From assembly GCA_950106755.1 (NCBI GenBank), contig OX467085.1:930001-994000 (forward strand): DNA of 64,000 nucleotides, read 5' to 3'. This document shows positions 10,239 to 22,963 of this stretch, piece after piece (the stretch's first letter is position 1; the number at the start of each line of letters is the position of its first letter). This stretch comes from Climacium dendroides. Taxonomy: Eukaryota; Streptophyta; Bryopsida; Hypnales; Climaciaceae. The notes beneath the pieces were generated by a model. That model ran no database searches, was not told the DNA's origin, and saw nothing but the letters and a program-made list of their open reading frames with translations. A program made the position numbers and the translations under genes.

Positions 10239-12357
10239 ATGTCCGAAAACATAACACACAAGTTGCAAACCTTCCAAATAATTAGGATTTATAGAAAAAT
10301 GAAGTTTAAGAGAACCCTATTGATTCCCCACACTTCTTCAATGGAAATCGGTGTTGAAAAAAAGACTCTAGAAATCATGTTCTATTTAATAGACACCAAA
10401 CCAATAAATTATATCGATTTGACGTGGAAGCATGTCCGAAAACATAACACACAAGTTGCAAACCTTCAAAATAATTAGGATTCATAGAAAAATGAAGTTT
10501 AAGAGAACCCTATTGATTCCCCACACTTCTTCAATGGAAATCGGTTTTAAAAAAAAGACTCTAGAAATCATGTTGGATTTGATAGACACCAAACCAATAA
10601 TTTATATCGATTTGACGTGGAATCATGTCCGAAAACATAACACACAAGTTGCAAACCTTCCAAATAATTAGGATTCATAGAAAAATGAAGTTTAAGAAAA
10701 CCCTATTGATTCCCCACACTTCTTCAATGGAAATCGGTTTTAGAAAAAAGACTCTAGAAATTATGTTGGATTTGATAAACACCAAACCAATAAATTATAT
10801 CGATTTGACGTGGAAGCATGTCCGAAAACATAACACACAAGTTGCAAACCTTCAAAATAATTAGGATTCATAGAAAAATGAAGTTTAAGAGAACCCTATT
10901 GATTCCCCACACTTCTTCAATGGAAATCGGTTTTAAAAAAAAGACTCTAGAAATCATGTTGGATTTGATAGACACCAAACCAATAAATTATATCGATTTG
11001 ACGTGGAAGCATGTCCGAAAACATAACACACATGTATCAAATCTTCAAAATAATTAGGATTTATAGAAAAATGAAGTTTAAGAGAACCTGATTGATTCCC
11101 TACACTTCTTCAATTGAACTTCTATTAAAAAAAAGACTCTAGAAATCATGTTGGATTTGAGAAACACCAAACCAATAAATTATATCGATTTGACGTGGAA
11201 GCATGTCCGAAAACATAACACACAAGTTGCAAACCTTCAAAATAATTAGGATTTATAGAAAAATGAAGTTTAAGAGAACCTGATTGATTCCCTACACTTC
11301 TTCAATTGAACTTCTATTAAAAAGAAGACTCTAGAAATCATGTTGGATTTGATAGACACCAAACCAATAAATTATATCGATTTGACGTGGGATCATGTCC
11401 GAAAATATAACACACAAGTATCAAACCTTCAAAATAATTAGGATTTATAGAAAAATGAAGTTTAAGAGAACCTGATTGATTCCCTACACTTCTTCAATTG
11501 AACTTCTATTAAAAACAAGACTCTAGAAATCATGTTGGATTTGATAAACACCAAACCAATAAATTATATCGATTTGACGTGGAAGCATGTCCGAAAACAT
11601 AACACACAAGTTGCAAACCTTCAAAATAATTTGGATTCATAGAAAAATGAAGTTTAAGAGAACCCTATTGATTCCCCACACTTCTTCAATGGAAATCGGT
11701 TTTAAAAAAAAGACTCTAGAAATTATGTTGGATTTCATAAACACCAAACCAATAAATTATATCGATTTGACGTGGAAGCATGTCCGAAAACATAACACAC
11801 AAGTTGCAAACCTTCAAAATAATTAGGATTCATAGAAAAATGAAGTTTAAGGGAACCCTATTGATTCCCCACACTTCTTCAATGGAAATCGGTTTTAAAA
11901 AAAAGACTCTAGAAATCATGTTGGATTTGATAGACACCAAACCAATAAATTATATCGATTTGACGTGGAAGCATGTCCGAAAACATAACACACAAGTTGC
12001 AAACCTTCAAAATAATTAGGATTCATAGAAAAATGAAGTTTAAGAGAACCTGATTGATTCCCTACACTTCTTCAATTGAACTTCTATTAAAAGAAAGACT
12101 CTAGAAATCATGTTGGATTGGATAGACGCTAAACCAATAATTTATATCGATTTGACGTGGAATCATGTCCGAAAACATAACACACAAGTTGCAAACCTTC
12201 AAAATAATTAGGATTCATAGAAAAATGAAGTTTAAGAGAACCCTATTGATTCCCCACACTTCTTCAATGGAAATCGGTGTTGAAAAAAAGACTCTAGAAA
12301 TCATGTTGTATTTAATAGACACCAAACCAATAAATTATATCGATTTGACGTGGAAGC

Positions 12358-13128
12358 ATGTCCGAAAACATAACACACAAGTTGCAAACCTTCAAAATAA
12401 TTTGGATTCATAGAAAAATGAAGTTTAAGAGAACCCTATTGATTCCCCACACTTCTTCAATGGAAATCGGTTTTAAAAAAAAGACTCTAGAAATCATGTT
12501 GGATTTGATAGACACCAAACCAATAAATTATATCGATTTGACGTCGAAGCATGTCCGAAAACATAACACACAAGTTGCAAACCTTCAAAATAATTAGGAT
12601 TCATAGAAAAATGAAGTTTAAGAGAACCCTATTGATTCCCCACACTTCTTCAATGGAAATCGGTTTTGAAAAAAAGACTCTAGAAATCATGTTGGATTTG
12701 ATAGACACCAAACCAATAAATTATATCGATTTGACGTGGAAGCATGTCCGAAAACATAACACACATGTATCAAATCTTCAAAATAATTAGGATTTATAGA
12801 AAAATGAAGTTTAAGAGAACCCTATTGATTCCCCACACTTCTTCAATGGAAATCGGTCTTAAAAAAAAGACTCTAGAAATCATGTTGGATTTGATAGACA
12901 CCAAACCAATAAATTATATCAATTTGACGTGAAAGCATGTCCGAAAACATAACACACAAGTTGCAAACCTTCAAAATAATTAGGATTCATAGAAAAATGA
13001 AGTTTAAGAGAACCCTATTGATTCCCCACACTTCTTCAATTGAACTACTATTAAAAAAAAGACTCTAGAAATCATGTTGGATTTGATAGACACCAAACCA
13101 ATAATTTATATCGATTTGACGTGGAAGC
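12358..13128 (+). repeat. Segment paralogous to 18139-18909 (offset 5,781 bp)
   Basis: The monomers at 12358, 12551, 12744 and 12937 match those at 18139, 18332, 18525 and 18718 in order and markers: GACGTCGAAGC, GGTTTTGAAAA, CACATGTATCAAATC, GGTCTTAAAA with AATTTGACGTGAAAGC, then GAACTACTATT. One visible difference is GATTTGATAG at 12744 against GATTTGCTAG at 18525. The next monomers (13129 and 18910) are both 194 bp but differ in GGTGTTGAAAA against GGTTTTAAAA, which marks the end of the match. Confidence 0.85.
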
Positions 13129-13322
13129 ATGTCCGAAAACATAACACACATGTATAAAATCTTCCAAAATAATTAGGATTTATAGAAAAATGAAGTTTAA
13201 GAGAACCCTATTGATTCCCCACACTTCTTCAATGGAAATCGGTGTTGAAAAAAAGACTCTAGAAATCATGTTGTATTTAATAGACACCAAACCAATAAAT
13301 TATATCGATTTGACGTGGAAGC
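13129..13322 (+). repeat. 194-bp monomer variant (first of seven)
   Basis: The monomer begins ACACATGTATAAAATCTTCC and then AAAATAATT. The additional C gives 194 bp. The others are at 17945, 18910, 19489, 21226, 21805 and 22577, all inside 13.1-22.8 kb. In the first four, the monomer immediately before is a 192-bp monomer with GATAGACACC and CAATAATTT, so hybrid plus 194-bp monomer travel as a pair. Confidence 0.85.
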
Positions 13323-14669
13323 ATGTCCGAAAACATAACACACAAGTTGAAAACCTTCAAAATAATTAGGATTCATAGAAAAATGAAGTTTAAGAGAACC
13401 CTATTGATTCCCCACACTTCTTCAATGGAAATCGGTGTTGAAAAAAAGACTCTAGAAATCATGTTGTATTAAATAGACACCAAACCAATAAATTATATCG
13501 ATTTGACGTGGAAGCATGTCCGAAAACATAACACACAAGTTGCAAACCTTCAAAATAACTAGGATTCATAGAAAAATGAAGTTTAAGAGAACCCTATTGA
13601 TTCCCCACACTTCTTCAATGGAAATCGGTCTTAAAAAAAAGACTCTAGAAATCATGTTGGATTTGCTAGACACCAAACCAATAAATTATATCAATTTGAC
13701 GTGAAAGCATGTCCGAAAACATAACACACAAGTTGCAAACCTTCAAAATAATTAGGATTTATAGAAAAATGAAGTTTAAGAGAACCTGATTGATTCCCTA
13801 CACTTCTTCAATTGAACTTCTATTAAAAACAAGACTCTAGAAATCATGTTGGATTTGATAAACACCAAACCAATAAATTATATCGATTTGACGTGGAAGC
13901 ATGTCCGAAAACATAACACACAAGTTGCAAACCTTCAAAATAATTAGGATTCATAGAAAAATGAAGTTTAAGAGAACCCTATTGATTCCCCACACTTCTT
14001 CAATGGAAATCGGTTTTAAAAAAAAGACTCTAGAAATTATGTTGGATTTCATAAACACCAAACCAATAAATTATATCGATTTGACGTGGAAGCATGTCCG
14101 AAAACATAACACACAAGTTCAAAACCTTCAAAATAATTAGGATTCATAGAAAAATGAAGTTTAAGAGAACCCTGTTGATTCCCTACACTTCTTCAATTGA
14201 ACTTCTATTAAAAAAAAGACTCTAGAAATCATGTTGGATTTGAGAAACACCAAACCAATAAATTATATCGATTTGACGTGGAAGCATGTCCGAAAACATA
14301 ACACACAAGTTGCAAACCTTCAAAATAATTAGGATTTATAGAAAAATGAAGTTTAAGAGAACCTGATTGATTCCCTACACTTCTTCAATTGAACTTCTAT
14401 TAAAAAGAAGACTCTAGAAATCATGTTGGATTTGATAGACACCAAACCAATAAATTATATCGATTTGACGTGGGATCATGTCCGAAAATATAACACACAA
14501 GTATCAAACCTTCAAAATAATTAGGATTTATAGAAAAATGAAGTTTAAGAGAACCTGATTGATTCCCTACACTTCTTCAATTGAACTTCTATTAAAAACA
14601 AGACTCTAGAAATCATGTTGGATTTGATAAACACCAAACCAATAAATTATATCGATTTGACGTGGAAGC

Positions 14670-16402
14670 ATGTCCGAAAACATAACACACAAGTTGCAAA
14701 CCTTCAAAATAATTTGGATTCATAGAAAAATGAAGTTTAAGAGAACCCTATTGATTCCCCACACTTCTTCAATGGAAATCGGTTTTAAAAAAAAGACTCT
14801 AGAAATTATGTTGGATTTCATAAACACCAAACCAATAAATTATATCGATTTGACGTGGAAGCATGTCCGAAAACATAACACACAAGTTGCAAACCTTCAA
14901 AATAATTAGGATTCATAGAAAAATGAAGTTTAAGGGAACCCTATTGATTCCCCACACTTCTTCAATGGAAATCGGTTTTAAAAAAAAGACTCTAGAAATC
15001 ATGTTGGATTTGATAGACACCAAACCAATAAATTATATCGATTTGACGTGGAAGCATGTCCGAAAACATAACACACAAGTTGCAAACCTTCAAAATAATT
15101 TGGATTTATAGAAAAATGAAGTTTAAGAGAACCTGATTGATTCCCTACACTTCTTCAATTGAACTTCTATTAAAAGAAAGACTCTAGAAATCATGTTGGA
15201 TTGGATAGACGCTAAACCAATAATTTATATCGATTTGACGTGGAATCATGTCCGAAAACATAACACACAAGTTGCAAACCTTCAAAATAATTAGGATTCA
15301 TAGAGAAATGAAGTTTAAGAGAACCCTATTGATTCCCTACACTTCTTCAATGGAAATCGGTTTTAAAAAAAAGACTCTAGAAATCATGTTGTATTTGATA
15401 GACACCAAAGCAATAAATTATATCGATTTGACGTCGAAGCATGTCCGAAAACATAACACACAAGTTGCAAACCTTCCAAATAATTTGGATTTATAGAAAA
15501 ATGAAGTTTAAGAGAACCCTATTGATTCCCCACACTTCTTCAATGGAAATCGGTGTTGAAAAAAAGACTCTAGAAATCATGTTGTATTTAATAGACACCA
15601 AACCAATAAATTATATCGATTTGACGTGGAAGCATGTCCGAAAACATAACACACAAGTTGCAAACCTTCAAAATAATTAGGATTCATAGAAAAATGAAGT
15701 TTAAGAGAACCCTATTGATTCCCCACACTTCTTCAATGGAAATCGGTTTTAAAAAAAAGACTCTAGAAATCATGTTGGATTTGATAGACACCAAACCAAT
15801 AAATTATATCGATTTGACGTGGAAGCATGTCCGAAAACATAACACACATGTATCAAATCTTCAAAATAATTAGGATTTATAGAAAAATGAAGTTTAAGAG
15901 AACCTGATTGATTCCCTACACTTCTTCAATTGAACTTCTATTAAAAAAAAGACTCTAGAAATCATGTTGGATTTGAGAAACACCAAACCAATAAATTATA
16001 TCGATTTGACGTGGAAGCATGTCCGAAAACATAACACACAAGTTGCAAACCTTCAAAATAATTAGGATTTATAGAAAAATGAAGTTTAAGAGAACCTGAT
16101 TGATTCCCTACACTTCTTCAATTGAACTTCTATTAAAAAGAAGACTCTAGAAATCATGTTGGATTTGATAGACACCAAACCAATAAATTATATCGATTTG
16201 ACGTGGGATTATGTCCGAAAATATAACACACAAGTATCAAACCTTCAAACTAATTAGGATTTATAGAAAAATGAAGTTTAAGAGAACCTGATTGATTCCC
16301 TACACTTCTTCAATTGAACTTCTATTAAAAACAAGACTCTAGAAATCATGTTGGATTTGATAAACACCAAACCAATAAATTATATCGATTTGACGTGGAA
16401 GC
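14670..16402 (+). repeat. Left HOR family, unit 6: 9-mer (1,733 bp)
   Basis: A further copy of the 9-mer, 7,513 bp (39 monomers) after the copy at 7157. Monomers start at 14670, 14863, 15056, 15248, 15441, 15634, 15827, 16019 and 16211, with the same order A A B A A A B B B. The fourth monomer again has CATAGAGAAATG and CCCTACACTTC, which ties this copy to 7157-8889 rather than to 3305-5037. Confidence 0.9.
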
Positions 16403-19400
16403 ATGTCCGAAAACATAACACACAAGTTGCAAACCTTCAAAATAATTAGGATTCATAGAAAAATGAAGTTTAAGAGAACCCTATTGATTCCCCACACTTC
16501 TTCAATGGAAATCGGTTTTAAAAAAAAGACTCTAGAAATTATGTTGGATTTCATAAACACCAAACCAATAAATTATATCGATTTGACGTGGAAGCATGTC
16601 CGAAAACATAACACACAAGTTGCAAACCTTCAAAATAACTAGGATTCATAGAAAAATGAAGTTTAAGGGAACCCTATTGATTCCCCACACTTCTTCAATG
16701 GAAATCGGTTTTAAAAAAAAGACTCTAGAAATCATGTTGGATTTGATAGACACCAAACCAATAAATTATATCGATTTGACGTGGAAACATGTCCGAAAAC
16801 ATAACACACAAGTTGCAAACCTTCAAAATAATTAGGATTCATAGAAAAATGAAGTTTAAGAGAACCTGATTGATTCCCTACACTTCTTCAATTGAACTTC
16901 TATTAAAAGAAAGACTCTAGAAATCATGTTGGATTGGATAGACGCTAAACCAATAATTTATATCGATTTGACGTGGAAGCATGTCCGAAAACATAACACA
17001 CAAGTATCAAACCTTCAAAATAATTAGGATTCATAGAAAAATGAAGTTTAAGAGAACCCTATTGATTCCCCACACTTCTTCAATGGAAATCGGTTTTAAA
17101 AAAAAGACTCTAGAAATCATGTTGTATTTGATAGACACCAAAGCAATAAGTTATATCGATTTGACGTCGAAGCATGTCCGAAAACATAACACACAAGTTG
17201 CAAACCTTCCAAATAATTAGGATTTATAGAAAAATGAAGTTTAAGAGAACCCTATTGATTCCCCACACTTCTTCAATGGAAATCGGTGTTGAAAAAAAGA
17301 CTCTAGAAATCATGTTCTATTTAATAGACACCAAACCAATAAATTATATCGATTTGACGTGGAAGCATGTCCGAAAACATAACACACAAGTTGCAAACCT
17401 TCAAAATAATTAGGATTCATAGAAAAATGAAGTTTAAGAGAACCCTATTGATTCCCCACACTTCTTCAATGGAAATCGGTTTTAAAAAAAAGACTCTAGA
17501 AATCATGTTGGATTTGATAGACACCAAACCAATAATTTATATCGATTTGACGTGGAATCATGTCCGAAAACATAACACACAAGTTGCAAACCTTCCAAAT
17601 AATTAGGATTCATAGAAAAATGAAGTTTAAGAAAACCCTATTGATTCCCCACACTTCTTCAATGGAAATCGGTTTTAGAAAAAAGACTCTAGAAATTATG
17701 TTGGATTTGATAGACACCAAACCAATAAATTATATCGATTTGACGTGGAAGCATGTCCGAAAACATAACACACATGTATCAAATCTTCAAAATAATTAGG
17801 ATTTATAGAAAAATGAAGTTTAAGAGAACCTGATTGATTCCCTACACTTCTTCAATTGAACTTCTATTAAAAAAAAGACTCTAGAAATCATGTTGGATTT
17901 GATAGACACCAAACCAATAATTTATATCGATTTGACGTGGAAGCATGTCCGAAAACATAACACACATGTATAAAATCTTCCAAAATAATTAGGATTTATA
18001 GAAAAATGAAGTTTAAGAGAACCCTATTGATTCCCCACACTTCTTCAATGGAAATCGGTGTTGAAAAAAAGACTCTAGAAATCATGTTGTATTTAATAGA
18101 CACCAAACCAATAAATTATATCGATTTGACGTGGAAGCATGTCCGAAAACATAACACACAAGTTGCAAACCTTCAAAATAATTTGGATTCATAGAAAAAT
18201 GAAGTTTAAGAGAACCCTATTGATTCCCCACACTTCTTCAATGGAAATCGGTTTTAAAAAAAAGACTCTAGAAATCATGTTGGATTTGATAGACACCAAA
18301 CCAATAAATTATATCGATTTGACGTCGAAGCATGTCCGAAAACATAACACACAAGTTGCAAACCTTCAAAATAATTAGGATTCATAGAAAAATGAAGTTT
18401 AAGAGAACCCTATTGATTCCCCACACTTCTTCAATGGAAATCGGTTTTGAAAAAAAGACTCTAGAAATCATGTTGGATTTGATAGACACCAAACCAATAA
18501 ATTATATCGATTTGACGTGGAAGCATGTCCGAAAACATAACACACATGTATCAAATCTTCAAAATAATTAGGATTTATAGAAAAATGAAGTTTAAGAGAA
18601 CCCTATTGATTCCCCACACTTCTTCAATGGAAATCGGTCTTAAAAAAAAGACTCTAGAAATCATGTTGGATTTGCTAGACACCAAACCAATAAATTATAT
18701 CAATTTGACGTGAAAGCATGTCCGAAAACATAACACACAAGTTGCAAACCTTCAAAATAATTAGGATTCATAGAAAAATGAAGTTTAAGAGAACCCTATT
18801 GATTCCCCACACTTCTTCAATTGAACTACTATTAAAAAAAAGACTCTAGAAATCATGTTGGATTTGATAGACACCAAACCAATAATTTATATCGATTTGA
18901 CGTGGAAGCATGTCCGAAAACATAACACACATGTATAAAATCTTCCAAAATAATTAGGATTTATAGAAAAATGAAGTTTAAGAGAACCCTATTGATTCCC
19001 CACACTTCTTCAATGGAAATCGGTTTTAAAAAAAAGACTCTAGAAATCATGTTCGATTTGATAGACACCAAACCAATAAATTATATCGATTTGACGTGGA
19101 AGCATGTCCGAAAACATAACACACAAGTTGCAAACCTTCAAAATAATTTGGATTCATAGAAAAATGAAGTTTAAGAGAACCCTATTGATTCCCCACACTT
19201 CTTCAATGGAAATCGGTTTTAAAAAAAAGACTCTAGAAATTATGTTGGATTTCATAAACACCAAACCAATAAATTATATCGATTTGACGTGGAAGCATGT
19301 CCGAAAACATAACACACAAGTTCAAAACCTTCAAAATAATTAGGATTCATAGAAAAATGAAGTTTAAGAGAACCCTATTGATTCCCCACACTTCTTCAAT

Positions 19401-20646
19401 TGAACTACTATTAAAAAAAAGACTCTAGAAATCATGTTGGATTTGATAGACACCAAACCAATAATTTATATCGATTTGACGTGGAAGCATGTCCGAAAAC
19501 ATAACACACATGTATAAAATCTTCCAAAATAATTAGGATTTATAGAAAAATGAAGTTTAAGAGAACCCTATTGATTCCCCACACTTCTTCAATGGAAATC
19601 GGTGTTGAAAAAAAGACTCTAGAAATCATGTTGTATTTAATAGACACCAAACCAATAAATTATATCGATTTGACGTGGAAGCATGTCCGAAAACATAACA
19701 CACAAGTTGCAAACCTTCAAAATAACTAGGATTCATAGAAAAATGAAGTTTAAGAGAACCCTATTGATTCCCCACACTTCTTCAATGGAAATCGGTTTTA
19801 AAAAAAAGACTCTAGAAATTATGTTGGATTTGATAAACACCAAACCAATAATTTATATCGATTTGACGTGGAATCATGTCCGAAAACATAACACACAAGT
19901 TGAAAACCTTCAAAATAATTAGGATTCATAGAAAAATGAAGTTTAAGAGAACCCTACTGATTCCCCACACTTCTTCAATGGAAATCGGTGTTGAAAAAAA
20001 GACTCTAGAAATCATGTTGTATTAAATAGACACCAAACCAATAAATTATATCGATTTGACGTGGAAGCATGTCCGAAAACATAACACACAAATTGCAAAC
20101 CTTCAAAATAACTAGGATTCATAGAAAAATGAAGTTTAAGGGAACCCTATTGATTCCCCACACTTCTTCAATGGAAATCGGTGTTGAAAAAAAGACTCTA
20201 GAAATCATGTTGTATTTAATAGACACCAAACCAATAAATTATATCGATTTGACGTGGAATCATGTCCGAAAACATAACACACAAGTTGCAAACCTTCAAA
20301 ATAATTTGGATTCATAGAAAAATGAAGTTTAAGAGAACCCTATTCATTCCCCACACTTCTTCAATGGAAATCGGTTTTAAAAAAAAGACTCTAGAAATCA
20401 TGTTGGATTTGATAGACACCAAACCAATAAATTATATCGATTTGACGTCGAAGCATGTCCGAAAACATAACACACAAGTATCAAACCTTCAAAATAATTA
20501 GGATTCATAGAAAAATGAAGTTTAAGAGAACCCTATTGATTCCCCACACTTCTTCAATTGAACTACTATTAAAAAAAAGACTCTAGAAATCATGTTGGAT
20601 TGGATAGACGCTAAACCAATAATTTATATCGATTTGACGTGGAATC
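16403..20646 (+). repeat. Left HOR family, terminal scrambled unit (22 monomers, 4,244 bp)
   Basis: It begins with the standard A A B (16403, 16596, 16789) and the A core (16981, 17174, 17367, 17560). After 17560 the expected B triplet is missing. Instead there are three pairs of a 192-bp monomer followed by a 194-bp monomer (17753/17945, 18718/18910, 19297/19489), separated by A monomers related to unit 5. The B at 20454-20646 has GGATTGGATAGACGCT. No later unit opens with the standard A A B start, so this is the right edge of the HOR family. Confidence 0.78.
17560..17752 (+). repeat. Chimeric monomer with a 15-bp breakpoint interval
   Basis: The left part (AAGAAAACCC, TTTTAGAAAAAAG, GAAATTATG) matches 10625. 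The right part (GATAGACACC, then ACACATGTATCAAATC) matches the following monomer, 10818. The last left-type base is T at 17697 and the first right-type base is G at 17713. One monomer of the core was lost by an in-register exchange in this 15-bp interval, near TTGGATTTGAT. Confidence 0.85.
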
Positions 20647-21225
20647 ATGTCCGAAAACATAACACACAAGTTGCAAACCTTCAAAATAATTAGGATTCAT
20701 AGAAAAATGAAGTTTAAGAGAACCCTATTGATTCCCCACACTTCTTCAATGGAAATCGGTGTTGAAAAAAAGACTCTAGAAATCATGTTGTATTTAATAG
20801 ACACCAAACCAATAAATTATATCGATTTGACGTGGAAGCATGTCCGAAAACATAACACACAAGTTGCAAACCTTCAAAATAACTAGGATTCATAGAAAAA
20901 TGAAGTTTAAGAGAACCCTATTGATTCCCCACGCTTCTTCAATGGAAATCGGTCTTAAAAAAAAGACTCTAGAAATCATGTTGGATTTGCTAGACACCAA
21001 ACCAATAAATTATATCAATTTGACGTGGAAGCATGTCCGAAAACATAACACACAAGTTGCAAACCTTCAAAATAATTAGGATTCATAGAAAAATGAAGTT
21101 TAAGAGATCCCTATTGATTCCCCACACTTCTTCAATGGAAATTGGTTTTAAAAAAAAGACTCTAGAAATCATGTTGTATTTAATAGACACCAAACCAATA
21201 AATTATATCGATTTGATGTGGAAGC
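20647..21225 (+). repeat. Three form A monomers at the start of the transition zone
   Basis: Monomers at 20647 (GGTGTTGAAAA), 20840 (GGTCTTAAAA, GATTTGCTAG, CCCACGCTTC) and 21033 (AGAGATCCC, GAAATTGGTTTT, TTTGATGTGG) carry variants found singly in 12.7-20 kb. The third has two CpG losses in one monomer (ATCGG to ATTGG, and GACGTGG to GATGTGG). Confidence 0.8.
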
Positions 21226-21419
21226 ATGTCCGAAAACATAACACACATGTATAAAATCTTCCAAAATAATTAGGATTTATAGAAAAATGAAGTTTAAGAG
21301 AACCCTATTGATTCCCCACACTTCTTCAATGGAAATCGGTGTTGATAAAAAGACTCTAGAAATCATGTTGGATTTGATAAACACCAAACCAATAATTTAT
21401 ATCGATCTGACGTGGACGC
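21226..21419 (+). repeat. Chimeric 194-bp monomer with a 6-bp breakpoint interval
   Basis: The head ACACATGTATAAAATCTTCC and GGTGTTG match 21805. The tail GGATTTGATAAACACC with ATCGATCTGACGTGGACGC matches 21999. C at 21364 is head-type and G at 21371 is tail-type, so the switch lies at about 21365-21370, in ATGTTG. GTTGATAAAAAG here is private. Confidence 0.78.
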
Positions 21420-22191
21420 ATGTCCGAAAACATAACACACAAGTTGCAAACCTTCAAAATAATTTGGATTTATAGAAAAATGAAGTTTAAGAGAACCTGA
21501 TTGATTCCCTACACTTCTTCAATTGAACTTCTATTAAAAGAAAGACTCTAGAAATCATGTTGGATTGGATAGACACCAAACCAATAAATTATGTCAATTT
21601 GACGTGGAAGCATGTCCGAAAACATAACACACAAGTTGCAAACCTTCAAAATAATTAGGATTCATAGAAAAATGAAGTTTAAGAGAACCCTATTGATTCC
21701 CCACACTTCTTCAATGGAAATCGGTTTTAAAAAAAAGACTCTAGAAATCATGTTGGATTTGATAAACACCAAACCAATAAATTATATCGATTTGACGTCG
21801 AAGCATGTCCGAAAACATAACACACATGTATAAAATCTTCCAAAATAATTAGGATTTATAGAAAAATGAAGTTTAAGAGAACCCTATTGATGCCCCACAC
21901 TTCTTCAATGGAAATCGGTGTTGAAAAAAAGACTCTAGAAATCATGTTGTATTTAATAGACACCAAACCAATAAATTATATCGATTTGACGTGGAATCAT
22001 GTCCGAAAACATAACACACAAGTTGCAAACCTTCAAAATAATTAGGATTCATAGAAAAACGACGTTTAAGAGAACCCTATTGATTCCCCACACTTCTTCA
22101 ATGGAAATCGGTTTTGAAAAAAAGACTCTAGAAATTATGTTGGATTTGATAAACACCAAACCAATAATTTATATCGATCTGACGTGGACGC
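21420..22191 (+). repeat. 4-mer HOR, copy 1 (772 bp)
   Basis: Monomers at 21420 (B with AAAAGAAAG, GGATTGGATAGACACC and ATGTCAATTTG), 21612 (A with GATAAACACC), 21805 (194 bp, with GATGCCCC) and 21999 (A with AAAAACGACG and ATCGATCTGACGTGGACGC). 192 + 193 + 194 + 193 = 772 bp. The B marker ATGTCAATTTG recurs exactly 772 bp later. Confidence 0.87.
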
Positions 22192-22963
22192 ATGTCCGAA
22201 AACATAACACATAAGTTGCAAACCTTCAAAATAATTTGGATTTATAGAAAAATGAAGTTTAAGAGAACCTGATTGATTCCCTACACTTCTTCAATTGAAC
22301 TTCTATTAAAAGAAAGACTCTAGAAATCATGTTGGATTGGATAGACACCAAACCAATAAATTATGTCAATTTGACGTGGAAGCATGTCCGAAAACATAAC
22401 ACACAAGTTGCAAACCTTCAAAATAATTAGGATTCATAGAAAAATGAAGTTTAAGAGAACCCTATTGATTCCCCACACTTCTTCAATGGAAATCGGTTTT
22501 AAAAAAAAGACTCTAGAAATCATGTTGGATTTGATAAACACCAAACCAATAAATTATATCGATTTGACGTGGAAGCATGTCCGAAAACATAACACACATG
22601 TATAAAATCTTCCAAAATAATTAGGATTTATAGAAAAATGAAGTTTAAGAGAACCCTATTGATTCCCCACACTTCTTCAATGGAAATCGGTGTTGAAAAA
22701 AAGACTCTAGAAATCATGTTGTATTTAATAGACACCAAACCAATAAATTATATCGATTTGACGTGGAATCATGTCCGAAAACATAACACACAAGTTGCAA
22801 ACCTTCAAAATAATTAGGATTTATAGAAAAATGAAGTTTAAGAGAACCCTATTGATTCCCCACACTTCTTCAATGGAAATCGGTTTTAAAAAAAAGACTC
22901 TAGAAATTATGTTGGATTTGATAAACACCAAACCAATAATTTATATCGATTTGACGTGGAATC
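22192..22963 (+). repeat. 4-mer HOR, copy 2 (772 bp)
   Basis: Monomers at 22192, 22384, 22577 (194 bp) and 22771 repeat the previous unit. Differences from copy 1: GACGTGGAAGC instead of GACGTCGAAGC in the second monomer, GATTCCCC instead of GATGCCCC in the third, and a standard form A fourth monomer. The first monomer is preceded by GGACGC and starts with ACACATAAG. Confidence 0.87.

Larger units (their letters stand above)
8890..11586 (+). repeat. Left HOR family, unit 4: 14-mer (2,697 bp)
   Basis: Starts with the standard A A B (8890, 9083, 9276) and ends with the standard B triplet (11011, 11203, 11395). It includes the five-A core at 10046-11010. Three monomers are inserted before the core: 9468 (chimeric), 9661 (A with GACGTCGAAGC) and 9854 (B with CAAACTAATT and AAAACAAG). 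9 x 193 + 5 x 192 = 2,697. The B at 9276 has TTTATGAGAACC, a private change. Two chimeric monomers in this unit (9468, 10046) show that it was assembled by unequal exchange. Confidence 0.88.
11587..14669 (+). repeat. Left HOR family, unit 5: 16-mer (3,083 bp)
   Basis: Standard A A B start (11587, 11780, 11973) and standard triplet end (14094, 14286, 14478). The middle is unusual: 12165, 12358, 12551 and 12744 (A), 12937 (hybrid with GAACTACTATT), 13129 (194 bp), 13323 (A with TTGTATTAAATAG), 13516 (A ending AATTTGACGTGAAAGC), 13709 (B) and 13901 (A). The total fits 16 monomers. The final triplet's first member (14094) has CCCTGTTGATTCCCT, a blend of the A and B left parts. The segment 12358-13128 is paralogous to 18139-18909. 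Confidence 0.85.
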
